The notes beneath the pieces were generated by a model. It did no database searches, was not told where the DNA came from, and worked only from the letters and a program-made list of their open reading frames with translations. Positions 36,501 through 47,185 of a stretch of 64,000 bases of DNA are shown here, piece by piece. Every line of letters begins with the position of its first letter. Within the stretch, counting starts at the first letter, position 1. The position numbers and the translations under genes were made by a program. Source of the stretch: Lethocerus indicus. Taxonomy: Eukaryota; Arthropoda; Insecta; Hemiptera; Belostomatidae. The stretch lies in the NCBI GenBank assembly GCA_019843655.1, contig JACDQD010000008.1:14108442-14172441 (forward strand), given 5' to 3'.

Positions 36501-39500
36501 TCTCGAGTGATTGAATTCAATCACCGAATCGTGAATTCCGGATGACAAGATACAGATCTGGATCAAATATGAAATTTGAAACATATTTTTTTGCGTATTA
36601 TTTGTTAAGACTACACGAATCTATAAACTTGTGTACACTTGTGTACGGCACTATGATATACTTCTAACTCCGGTATTCGTGTCTATCCTATATAAATATT
36701 CATTCGCAGGAAATAGAGTTCATGGTGTTATGAAGTAATCAGAATATCGGAGTAAGAGTTTTTAAAAACACAAATTTAGACCGTGACGAACTTCAGGGTA
36801 TTCGCAACCTGACACCATTTATTACCTCGTCCGAATAATAGTTTACAACTGGGTCTATAGTGAAACCCCCTCTCTGTCTGTATTATTTGAAAACGTTTCG
36901 ATATTTGCCGGCAACAACCGCATAACCGAAGTGAGGCCAATCGATGCCGGCGGAGCTTTTAATTAACGGCGAGGGAAAAACAAAGAGGGTGGCGCCCCAT
37001 CAACCGTTAATTAGCCGGTTCTATCTCAGCTCGCCGCCTCAAAGGAAATATCAATAACTGAATCGATTTCACCGGCTGAAAACCGGTAAAATTGCCCCCC
37101 TCCTAGCTCCCCTTGACATTTATTAAGCACGGGCCATATCCAAGCCGCTCAACTCCGGTCAATTATTGTCGGTCGCCAAATACCGCTGGATTCAGTCTGA
37201 GGCAGTCCATTTGGAGTTTAATGTACCACTATATTACTGGTGTTAAATATTTTGAAAATTAGAAAATCTTAAAATAAAATATCAGTAAGACAATATTTTT
37301 ATTGTTATCTAAATAGTGTATTATAGTTTTGATTGCATGTTGAAACCAATTTCCTTATGCGGACATAAATAAATCGAACAGGACATCTTAAAGTACGAAT
37401 AGGAGCAGTTACGAAAGAAATACGCAAATATTTCAAATAACCCTACGAGCAGGCGGTAGACCTGGATTTAAGAGGGAAAAAGTTGTGTCAGTCTGATATG
37501 TGCCGGGAGTCTGAAAACCCAGAGGCCAGCGGGGCTTGGCAGGGGAAAGCCTGCGGTTGAACCTCTTCGGAGACAGTCGGAGTTTCTGGGCCTACACAAG
37601 TAATTAGGACAAAGTTGTCTGTGTGGGCCCCTAGCTTCGCGCCAATTCCCCGGCCGTAAGTCCCCCCCCCCAGGAAAAGCCGCAAAACTCTCCCACCTAC
37701 GTACAATAATTAACCGGTACGCAAAGTTCGGAAATCCCCGGAAGTGCTGCACTCGACGACATAAATACAGGGAAACACTACAGCCTTTGTCCGAGGACAG
37801 CTTACACGGCCTAGTGTTATAGAAATATAGACGTTATATAGGTACCCAATTTTTATTATTTATATTATATTAATTAAACACCGACCAATTACAAACTTAC
37901 GATCTCAGACACGATTCCTTTCACGGTTTACTTTTCATGCAACAATTTCTGATGAAATTCTCCTCTTGTCTACAATCCTAACTGAACCTAGTCTCGTTCA
38001 TTAACGATGTTAGAACGATAATCCAATCAAAATATACCTTAGAACAATAATTGAATAGAATCCTGGAATGGGAAATAACGCATTAAATTCAATTGGAATG
38101 TTCTTGCTATTCGATTCCGATGATTATCATTGCTCTTTTTTGAGCGAGTTGGTACTAAGTTTTATTTGATTTCGGTGTATTCAGACGTTTATATAAACAC
38201 TGATTGTCCGTGGCGAAGTTAATAAATTTATTTGTAAAGGTTTGGAAAACCATTTTCCCGGTGAAAGGCCACAAGAGTGATCGTTCTGCGAATGTACAGT
38301 CCTTTTTTTTTCTTTTTAATAGAAATGTTCAATCATTTCATATGAATTTATGCACCCTCGAGTTAAATGAATATTGTTTCAATTTAACTGAGACTCGGGT
38401 CTGTTGTTTCGTGAATTACGCGTTAACAGTTAGCTGTATCGGGATTGAAACAACTATAACTCCGAAAATGTTGTTCAATCTTCGACCCGAGTGGTTTTGC
38501 GTTGGCGGTGGGGGGACTCCGTAACGAAAATAAATGTAAATGGCCGGTGGGAGGTTTCGGCCCCGAATCGAGTTAGGCTCATCCCCTTTCCCGGTTGGCA
38601 GAATGGGGCCGAGTACTGTTGTGTTTCCTCCTCCGCGGAGCGCACTTCGCCTCTCCAGGTGGCCCGGCTAAATCAATAGGCCGGTTTCGCGGGCCACGAG
38701 CCGCTGACCCCTTCACACAGCTTTCAGTTCCCATGAATATCCATGAACCGCAGCGGCCCTTAACCAGTGGCTCTATTGCCGATTGACTGGGCCCCTCCTC
38801 CGAAACGCGTCTAATTGAATAAAACCTCCGCTCGTCCCTAATATTTGCTCGGATTAACTGGCACGAGGCCATCAAGAATTCATCACTCTTCGTTGGCTCC
38901 AGCCTGCCCTACACCGGTTTGAACCTTTTCCTCACAATCGCTAGGTTTGAAAACAATATAAGCCAGACTATCCGGTAGGATATTCAGCGAAATTAAACAG
39001 TTATATTCCATAGAGGGGTTGTTGGTTCGTGGTTCGATTCCTTCCCTGACAGATAGCGGACGCTGGAGCGAACTACACCCAACTAGAGCGGTTAAAACGT
39101 TTTGACGAATTTCATTTCTGAATTTTATTTACCTCACCACACCATAGATTTTACTTTCTGATGTTATACAATAAAAAATATTTATTCGAACCCAATGCAC
39201 TTATTACGCATTAGCTCGTAAACGTCTACGACTATTACAACGGAGTCATTCGGCTGTCGCCCCCTTTAACGCACCTTCGCAGAAATTCTCGACAAACGTT
39301 TTTAAATTTTTTCTTATTATAATATTATCGGCTCTAGTTATTCCGAACAAACAGGACCTATTTATTTTTGGTGCGTGTTCGAGCGGCTAGTGCAGGCAGT
39401 GCTGTGTTTTCCATCATCTCCAGTAATTAAGGACTGGTCGAACGGTGGCGCGGTCGAGCCCCACTCATTTGGCCCGCTAATGGCGGCCCTTTCAAATGCA

Positions 39501-42270
39501 GATTGTTAGCGCAAAAGAAGAGTGGACTGATTACGTTAATGGAAGTGGGTACGAACGCGTGATCAGTCCGTACGCAAGACGAATATAATTAATACGGCCG
39601 CCTCCACAATACAGGCATATAATTATTACTCGTGGCTCAAATTGTTATGTAAGCACAATAGCGTATCTTTCTATTGAGTTTCGCGAAGTTTACAAAGCGG
39701 GCACATTATGAGAGTAACGTGTAATATTAAACAATGGCGAGGCATATAAGCTTAATTGTCATCAGTAACGGGGCTTCTTTTTAATACGATCAAGTTGTGT
39801 TTTGTCATTTGCTGAATAAGGAATAAAACTAAATCAGGAAAGTGATTAAAGCCTAAACAGGGATTAAAGTCCATTTCTTAGGGATCAGGCCAAAGAAGGC
39901 GAGATTCCCCCGTTGAAAATAATTCCATTTCAGCCATCCGAATAAATTTTTTTATTTAATCCCCGACACCTTCTGATATAATATGCCCTGAAGGTATTTC
40001 ATTGGCTTAGAGATTAATTTTTTTTATTTTAAAGTTTCGCTTTATGGTTTATCACTGGAGCCCCATGAAATCTGATTTATAATTTTCCAAAATTACTACT
40101 GTTTCTTCTTACCAATCTTCCTACCAATAAGCAAAACTGCAGCTTCGTTCGCGTTAGGTAACTACAGCTAAATAAATTGATGTCTCTGAAAAAGAAACTA
40201 CAATTTGTCGATAGTTGGTTTGAGTCATTTAGGTACTCCCGGAAAGGGCGAATATATTAACTGTTTCTTATCCTCAGGTTCCCATTGCAGTTGGCAGCTG
40301 TAAGTACCGCCCGGTTTTAATTGCCAAGCGAAACTTAAAAGTTCCTCCGGGACAAAATATATAGCGCCAATTAATTGGAAACCCGTTCTTAGAATTTATA
40401 TAATGGGATCCTATTAACTGCTTCTAATAACTTCAGTTTTCGACCGGGCACCTTCTTCAAGGGCGATAAATACCCCCATTTCGGGCGAAGAGATAACGAT
40501 ATTTGAATTGTTGAAAGGGGTCCGGGCGGAACTCCCGAGTTCATTTGCACAGGGCCTAATTCCACCCACAGTTATGGACAAAGGGTAATATTTGTTCCCG
40601 TCCCTCCCCCTATTCCTAATCCGATAATAAATAGCTTAGTCGAATCTAACCGCATCGGTTCCTCCTCAGAAGTGCAACCGTCTACAAACCTAATTCTAAA
40701 CGCTCGGCTTGGGAACATCGTCCGCAAGTATTCACTCCTTCGTTAAAGGAAATGAACTATGTATTTAACAACTTGGATGGGATAATAGAATCTCCGAGAG
40801 TGGAGGAACCCGCATTTAATAGATAAACGAGCAATTCGAGAAAACGCTGATACGGATGAAGTTAATGCACGAGATACTGAGACGTGTTTGTGTAGTCAAA
40901 TGTACGAATATATGTTTGATAGGTGAAGGATTGAAATTAAAAAGTTCAAATTTATACATTACTTATAAGGGAATAACCGATGTTTCGTTTCAGTGTTGTC
41001 AGAAAATGCGATTCTAATACTTTCATTGTTTCAGAGTCAAATTGCGCTGGACAAGAACAACCATTTTGTCGCCGCGGGCGGTTGGGCTCATCTCACCTGG
41101 AAAATGGCGTACCGTTTATCACAATAAATGTGTTGAAAAATGGCCGCCCATAATATGAACTTAGCTCGGCCGACCCGACATTAATTTTTTCCCCTCCACC
41201 CCCGGCGGGGTTAACACGGCGGCCTCACCCATGATTCGTTGTAAACTGGGATTATTTCCCGCTTTAATTTCCTCGCCAAAAGCCCCTATATTATTTAATG
41301 CTCTCCCACCCCCCCCCCCAACCAAAGCAGTTACCAGCGTTATTATTCTTTTAGCGGCTCACGGACAATTCCGGCATTCGTGTAAAGATTAATTGGAGTT
41401 ACTAAGAGCGACGGCAATTTATTAACTGCACCGCCGAAAAATGAAGACAACCTCCTATAATAAGGGCGAATGACTTGCAGTAAATTTGAGAATGGCATTG
41501 GAAAAGTATAATTTACTCTGAGAAATGAATAATAACGCAATAGATTAATTTAACTTAGTTTTAAATTACGTATTCCGTCATGTAATACAATGTCTGTCTG
41601 TAATGAATTGAAAGAAGATTGACTTATTAGGGTATAGCGATACGAAATCAATCTACTGGAAAGATCAATTGCTGTGTTTGAAGAGCAAGTAGAGCGCGAG
41701 TATTAAACCCGGAGTTGAAAAGGGCAAACAACAGTTTTTTTTCTCGGAGTCAGAAATATAATCTTTTAATACGGCTTTAAGTTTGACAACTTTTTCAATA
41801 TTTTTATCATCCCCTCCATTCCAAACTCGAGAGGATTCAAATTACCCTTCAAACGAAACGAAATTACTTTGTTTCTGATGGTGGGCGGGTGTCTTTAATT
41901 GAAGGTTGAATAATGAGTGCGACAGTGACCTTTGGGAGGTTGAACTCTGACCCGCGCGGGCTCGGGCTTCTCACCGCGACCAGCCGACGGCCCCGAAAAA
42001 AGTATGAGCTCAATGGAAACTGCCAATTTCACGGACGTCGCCCCACCCCAACCCCCAATTTGTCGCCTCCTGATTGGTTTTATCGATCGCTCATCCGACC
42101 GAATCCTGGCCGTTTTAATTCTTATATTTCGGGTTAACCCCACAGCGCACGACCTGTTTGATCTCGCCAACTCTGCTTTATCGGGCGGAAATATTGTTCT
42201 AATTCGATTGTATAAAGCACGAAATAATAATTTCGACATTCTTAGCAAAATTATCGAAAAATTATTACCT
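33576..42270. other. Non-coding DNA, no gene recognised
   Basis: No exon or mobile element could be supported. GC- and CpG-richer blocks lie at about 37480-37700, 38480-38880 and 41040-41240. Small repeats: ACTTGTGTAC twice in tandem at 36627-36646, and a C11 run near 41309-41319. A B-box-like string at 39031-39041 is listed separately. Confidence 0.5.
39031..39041 (+). other. Isolated pol III B-box match
   Basis: GGTTCGATTCC matches the tRNA B-box consensus GGTTCGANTCC exactly. No A box is recognisable 30-60 bp upstream and no tRNA fold forms, so it may be a decayed tRNA-derived repeat or chance. Confidence 0.25.
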
Positions 42271-42314
42271 AAGATTTCGCGTGTTTCTCTCTCCTCCAGC
42301 TGGTTCGGTCTTTT

Positions 42315-42351
42315 GCTAGACCGGTTTCGGCCGCTCGCCACCTTCAGTAGC
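42315..42351 (-). ncRNA. Hammerhead ribozyme-like motif, mutated core
   Basis: On the minus strand: GCUA, CUGAAGG, U, GGC-GAGCG-GCC, GAAA, CCGGU C, UAGC. Stem I (GCUA/UAGC), stem II (GGC/GCC), palindromic stem III and the GUC triplet are kept. The core base expected to be A9 is G, which in known hammerheads strongly lowers or abolishes cleavage. Probably inactive. Confidence 0.6.
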
Positions 42352-42435
42352 TGTGTCCGTACCGCAGTACAACTGACAGTGACAGTGCAGTGAGGATGCC
42401 TAAAAAACATCCGAAGTGCCGAAGTGACTAACATC

Positions 42436-42472
42436 GGTACTGAAGATGGAGAGCCGTCGAAACAATTCTAGC
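42436..42472 (+). ncRNA. Hammerhead ribozyme-like motif, degenerate, opposite strand
   Basis: On the plus strand: GGUA, CUGAAGA, U, GGAGAGCCGUC, GAAA, CAAUU C, UAGC. The CUGANGA core, GAAA and a UUC cleavage triplet remain. Stem I has one mismatch, stem II is reduced to about two pairs and stem III keeps only the A-U closing pair. It is the inverted partner of the motif at 42315-42351 and is unlikely to cut efficiently. Confidence 0.5.
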
Positions 42473-42556
42473 AAAAGATCACACCAACGAGAAGAGTGAG
42501 AAACGCACGAAATCTACGGTATTCCAACCCCTCGCAGACCACAAAACATGTATTCT

Positions 42557-43288
42557 AAACAAGATAAATTATTAATAAAAATTTTTCGATACATTTTACA
42601 TTATATAGTGATAAAATAGATATCTAAAAATTCGTCGCTTAAAAGCATTAATCGCTAGTTTTAGTTTTCGGAACGAAATATGCATACATTTGTAAAAAAA
42701 AACATGTAAACAATTACAAATGTCAATAAGAATTCTTATTTACTAATATTACATTATTTAAGTTTCGGATTTTAATATTATGAATAAACAACAGTAAAAA
42801 ATTACGATATTATTGTTATTATTAAGCTAACGGGTTCATAAACATTCAGTATTTCTGTAGCCGAGCGGTACGCCTCGCAGGAGAAAATATTACGAACGGA
42901 AGGTCCTTTATTTTCAGTTTAGCTAAAAGAAATATTACATCTACAGTATAATTGTCATAATTGAAACCTATTTTTACAATTGTTTCATTAAATTAAATGA
43001 TCGCTAAATAATAAATACGAAAGGATATATTATAGCTGCTGACATGCGTCTACAATATTTCTGATCAAATCTATCGCACTAGGTGTCGTGATTGGTTTCG
43101 ACAAAATTGCGTGATTATAATATTAATTAAACATATATATATATAAATATATTTACAATACTGAAAGTGTGTAAACCCGTCTATAGGGGCAATAAATAAA
43201 TAGGCAATACAACAGCGTGGGTTGTCATACATACTGATGGGGATGGCGAGGTGCAGTGTTCTTATTTGGCTTATAAGAAGAAACGTAC
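42557..43288. other. Non-coding DNA, probably intron of the 43.3-kb gene
   Basis: This AT-rich DNA lies downstream (minus strand) of the donor at 43288-43287, so it should be intronic if that exon is real. TAGCCGAGCGG at 42858-42868 matches the pol III A-box consensus, but no B box follows. A short TATA-rich run is at 43135-43150. No further exon was recognised. Confidence 0.45.
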
Positions 43289-43337
43289 CGATGATAGAGA
43301 GAAGGGCGATTAGAATGCTGAAGTAGGTCCAGGCCAT
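43289..43337 (-). CDS. First coding exon of an unidentified secreted or membrane protein
   Basis: The 49 coding bases translate to MAWTYFSILIALLSII plus one base, ending at a donor CG|GTACGT, so the intron is phase 1. The start lies in a near-ideal context, AGCACCATGG. The peptide has a very short n-region without Lys or Arg, followed by an uninterrupted hydrophobic stretch, as in a signal peptide or signal anchor. A signal-peptide exon ending in phase 1 is common in genes for secreted and immunoglobulin-type surface proteins; the family cannot be told from 16 residues. The frame stays open into the intron for another 72 codons, but the donor and the low-complexity ATAT-coded end (YIYIYIC) argue for splicing. 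Confidence 0.55.
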
Positions 43338-43440
43338 GGTGCTAGCTGGGCGATGACCACCTCATACTACCCACACACTACACCCGCGAGACCCGAAACA
43401 CTCGCCTTCCCGGCCGGCGACGGCTGGATCCTCCTTCCAC
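43338..43440 (-). other. 5' UTR part of the same exon
   Basis: The 103 bases between the acceptor and the start codon are GC- and CpG-rich (for example CCGTCGCCGGCCGGGAAGG), unlike the AT-rich flanks. They contain one upstream ATG. Because a good acceptor precedes it, at least one further non-coding exon should lie upstream on the minus strand, that is, at higher coordinates. Confidence 0.5.
43342..43365 (-). promoter_or_regulatory. Short upstream ORF (7 codons)
   Basis: ATGAGGTGG...AGCTAG encodes MRWSSPS and stops 4 bases before the main ATG. Its start context (GTAGTATGA) is weaker than that of the main start. uORFs this close usually lower re-initiation at the main start, so it may tune translation. 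Present in the sequence; the effect is inferred. Confidence 0.5.
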
Positions 43441-43477
43441 CTGAAACACAGAGAGAGAGAGAGAGAGGACAGGTTAG
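43441..43477 (-). promoter_or_regulatory. Branch point, pyrimidine tract and 3' splice site
   Basis: On the minus strand TGACTAAC, a close match to the branch-point consensus, lies about 33 nt before the acceptor. It is followed by a CT-dinucleotide tract and TGTGTTTCAG|GTGG. The order and spacing are ideal for a spliceosomal 3' site. The tract is itself a GA/CT microsatellite (43450-43466). Confidence 0.65.
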
Positions 43478-46400
43478 TCAGTAGTACACCAGTCTGTCAG
43501 AGTCGCAGAGCACAGGCTGCTCCACCAGCAGAGTGTCAGCACTTAGCGGCGCCACTCAACTCTGCCGCCTCACCCTCCGTTCATTACCGACGGCATTAAA
43601 CCCGATTTTAACTGTCCTCGCTCAACCCCTAAGCGAACGACTTCAGAGGAGGTTTAATCAATCTCATTCCACTTCACACATCAAACATAACGCGATATTA
43701 ACAAAATTTTAACCTTTTATAACCTGTTGTATTCGTCACAGAAAAAGAATTATTAAAATAAAACACGCGTATTTTAATATTATATAGACCTCAGTTATCC
43801 TTAAATCCTTAAAATCCAGTCCGGCTTCATTTTAGGTATTGTTTACTCCGCGTTGTTAAATAGTAACATTTACATTTTCTTAGACAAAAAATTGCTTATT
43901 TTATTTTAAAAAGGAAAATTATCGGCCGCTCTTCGTGGGAAGACATCGGCCGTAGATGGCCGTCTGAATGCAGAAGGCCTGGTCAGCTGACTCAGATAGG
44001 GAGGCAGCCACAATTGTAGCTGAGGTGGTGGTAATAAAAAGTTTTATTTTGGCGTGTGCGGACAGCGGGGCTGTGACCCGCGGCCCCTGCCCCAGCCGAC
44101 GTGACCCGCATCGCGTCCCCCGCCACGCCGGCTTACCAGAAAATGCTTTACAAAGCACAAGTTTCTGGGCCGATTTTTTTTTAAACCCATCGGACTTTTC
44201 AACTAACGGCCCCGTTTATTTGTTGTACCAGTTTCATTCTTGTTTGTCGTTGTTTTCAATTAATAATACTGGTATAACAAGACAGCTACAATTCGAGTGC
44301 TGCCTTCCGAGAGGACTGATTAATGATTATTGGTATGATTAATGGTCTCAGTTGGTTGGTCATATACCGGAGGTTTTTTCCCTCGCGGTTGATGATAGGT
44401 ACTAAACGACAGGACGCGTATTTCATAGGACCCAAAAATTAAATTGTATTAAGTTTGTTCAACTTACCCAATTAGAACCATCGGACTTTGGTTTAATCTT
44501 AATCAAATCGAACATCGTTCAGGAACAATATTTAATGAATATTCATATTAACGCGGTGACAGAAAAAGCGTTCCAAGAACAATCGAACGAACAGAAAGGA
44601 TGTATTGGCATGAACAAATCCGTTCCGGACCTATACACCGAATAATAAACCCGAATAAAAACGCCGAATAACAAAAAAATTGGACCAATATTCAAATTAG
44701 TTTCGAAACATGGCCGGACAAAGTTAGGCCGGAGGGAGAACGCCAGGAAACTACAATAGTTCCATCGGGTCCCAATCAGACTTTTATTTGAAACTGAATA
44801 GAAAACCGCAGAGCGACAGTTTCCCATTTCACGATCTCCACGCATTTCGGTAGCCCTGTCTCAATCAATTGGCACGATTTATTGAATAACGATCTCCAAT
44901 GTATACTACCATGGCACAATGGCAAGACGAGAATCCGAAACCGGACTAGTTAAAAATATCTTGAACAGGATGAAGCTGATGTTTATTTTACTGATCCTAA
45001 TGGGAAATGATTTTTAGAGTAACACGAACAGTAGTAGGACAGAGGTAGTGAACAGGAGTTGAATAATTCCGTTCTATTAGTCGGAAAGTGATACGCCACG
45101 CGTATGATGCATGTCGGAAATTGCCGTAATTTTCGGCCGATATCCAACCGGACAGGCAGAACGTTCCGTTGATTTATGACAGACGGATTACTAGCGGGTC
45201 CAATTTGGCGGTGTTCATAAACCGGAAGTAGGTAGACCAATAAAAGAGAACTGGGTGGAGGGTGAGCAATGATTGAACCCGAGGACAATGGCGATGGTTG
45301 GACAGAGTCCAAAAGCGTTGAACGCTCGGCGGCGGATAATGAACATTTCATGAACAATTGAAGCAGCAATAAAAATCGATTGTCTCAAAAACGCGGATTT
45401 ACGCCAATAGTTCGTTCGGCGATAGGCCATTTGAACTCTTGTTTAATGGAATATTCCTTTTGCCGATTACCCTTACAGCGATTCGTGAGAATTTCATTTT
45501 CGTTTGATCGGCATCTGAATAAAATTCATCCTCTACCCGGAACCCTTGAGGTCCCATTAACTGTAATATTTTGGACCTATGGTTGGACTAGTGGTTTAAA
45601 AATATTTTGTTCCTGGTTTATTTTTATCTAATTACTTCCTGTTTGGATTCTACAATTCTTTTGCTTCTCCTCTGGCAGTCGAAGAATTAAATAAAGGCTG
45701 AAATGGACGAGGGATATAAAACGAATTTTTAAAATTTATTAAAAATAATAAGCCGCACAATCTTAATACAGTTTGTAATTTCGATTAAGAGATTAAGCAA
45801 GTTATTTTCGTGGCTTAATTTCCACTAAAAGAGTGGGGGGAGGGGCAAATTATAATAATTAACTCTGAAATTTCAGCAGAGTTTATCTCGAAGTGAAAAA
45901 GAGTTTCGAGCCCAGTTTCAAACCCTCCTTTACATTTAATTACTTAGGGCGCCGCTGAATCATTCTGATTAAATTTCCAAATTTAACTCAGAAATGGTGG
46001 TCAGTAATGGTGCATCAAATTTGTATTTAGTTAAGAATAACATATAATAAGAATATCACGAAATGGAAATAAAAATTGCGGCTATTAATACTCGTTTATC
46101 AAAAAGCTTCCGTTTTTTCGATGGCCTGGAGCGAAAGAAATGCAGAAGAACTTTAAATGAAAAAACTTAAGAACAAGATTTCTTTTGGAGCTCAATGGGC
46201 AAATGCCGCTGTGCTGAAGTACTCCTCTGTATTACTTTCAATTACACCTTATACATACTATATAAAAAAGTTACATTTGCATTGACACCCGCCGATATCT
46301 TAATAGCTTATCTCGATAGCTTACTTTTACAGGACATTTTCCTATGTCTACACGTTATTTTTAATCTAAAGAATTAATTCTTCCCGCTAATACTAGAGCG

Positions 46401-47124
46401 GTCCACTATTATTTTATCGGTTGTTTTTGTGTGCAATCCTTGGAGCCAATTTATTGCGGAAAGGAAATTTTTGTTAATGAAATATGGGATGAGATTCCCT
46501 CATAACTTTGAAGTACACACTCCGGTTTATGAGATTGTATTTGAGTTCCGCTGAAAAAATACGGGAGGGAAGCCGGGCGGAGCGTTACGACTCGAATTTA
46601 AAGTCAACATTATTTTTCGGCTGTGCGGTTTTGGGGGCGGGGGCGGGGCTAAAGTTTGTTATTGGTAAGGGCGGCATTCGTACTTGGCTTTCGGGTCGGA
46701 AAAGAAGGCGAACAAAGGGGGATATTGGAGTTGAGGGAAAGCCGAGGCCGGAGATTATTAGGGGAAGTGGGCCGCGGTCGGCACCGGCATCGGAGAATTC
46801 GCCGTGAATATTTCAAGCGGTCTTAGCCCCGGCAGTGGCTCTTGGCTGCGCGCAAACGTCGATTAGGCCCCCAGAACAATGCCGGTGAATATTTGATGCC
46901 ATCCAGGGATTGGGAAATTTTCCATTCGCCCCGGTTTCGCCCTGCCGGCGTCACCCTGAGAGCCGCTTTACCCCGCGTCACGATCACAGTACACTGAACC
47001 AATAGGAAAACACCGAAAAGCTATCGCATTGAAAATTTAAATGATCCATACAATTCTGAATTCTTTCTCCCTCTCCAATTTCAGACCTAAATTTAGTGTT
47101 AAGTATTGTGAACAGGAAGGAAAG
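43478..47124. other. Non-coding DNA upstream of the 43.3-kb exon
   Basis: CpG-rich DNA at 43490-43640 and again at 43920-44130 lies upstream of the minus-strand exon and may hold its promoter or first exon; no core promoter motif decides this. Further on, minus-strand frames at 44543-45430 and a GC-rich block at 46550-46990 (with GGGGGCGGGGGCGGGG near 46632) show no known domain. Confidence 0.45.
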
Positions 47125-47185
47125 TCAGGGACTTGTGGACTTGAACCCAAGGTGGCTGAGATTCCACCGACTAGTATTATTCTAC
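47125..47185 (-). repeat. tRNA-like pol III box pair, probable SINE remnant
   Basis: The minus strand has an A-box-like TAGTCGGTGG (47164-47173) and, 15 bases on, the B-box-like GGGTTCAAGTCC (47137-47148). The spacing is shorter than in a tRNA and no cloverleaf forms. The sequence differs from the repeats at 4.9 and 6.8 kb, so it would be another family. Confidence 0.3.

Larger units (their letters stand above)
42271..42556. mobile_element. Hammerhead-bearing repeat, palindromic copy 2
   Basis: Two inverted arms, 42271-42357 and 42429-42516, flank a 71-bp spacer. The left arm has the minus-strand hammerhead; the right arm has a plus-strand relative. The outer ends mirror each other as GATTTCGCGTGTTTCT and GAGAAACGCACGAAATCT. 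Beyond the right arm, CCCCTCGCAGACCACAAAAC extends the family match to the 55.1-kb copy, ending near 42556. The spacer carries GATGCCTAAAAAACATC, the reverse complement of the part that follows the hammerhead at 28.4 kb. Inverted hammerhead repeats fit the inverted pseudo-LTR layout of Penelope-like elements, or a head-to-head joined retrozyme. Confidence 0.65.

Noticed and set aside
41895..42434. 179-codon minus-strand open frame
   Set aside because: It runs into the palindromic hammerhead repeat, overlaps a 129-codon frame on the other strand and shows no domain or start context. Treated as a chance frame.
42858..42868. TAGCCGAGCGG as a tRNA or SINE start
   Set aside because: The A box is exact, but no B box or tRNA fold follows within 100 bp, so a gene call is not justified.
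43071..43288. Continuation of the 43.3-kb reading frame past the donor
   Set aside because: The extra 72 codons include an ATAT-derived YIYIYI stretch and lack any motif; splicing at the donor explains the frame better.
43919..44158. Possible upstream coding exon on the minus strand ending at TTTTCTG|GTAAGC
   Set aside because: The donor-like site is good, but the ATG context and peptide are weak and no link to the 43.3-kb exon can be shown.
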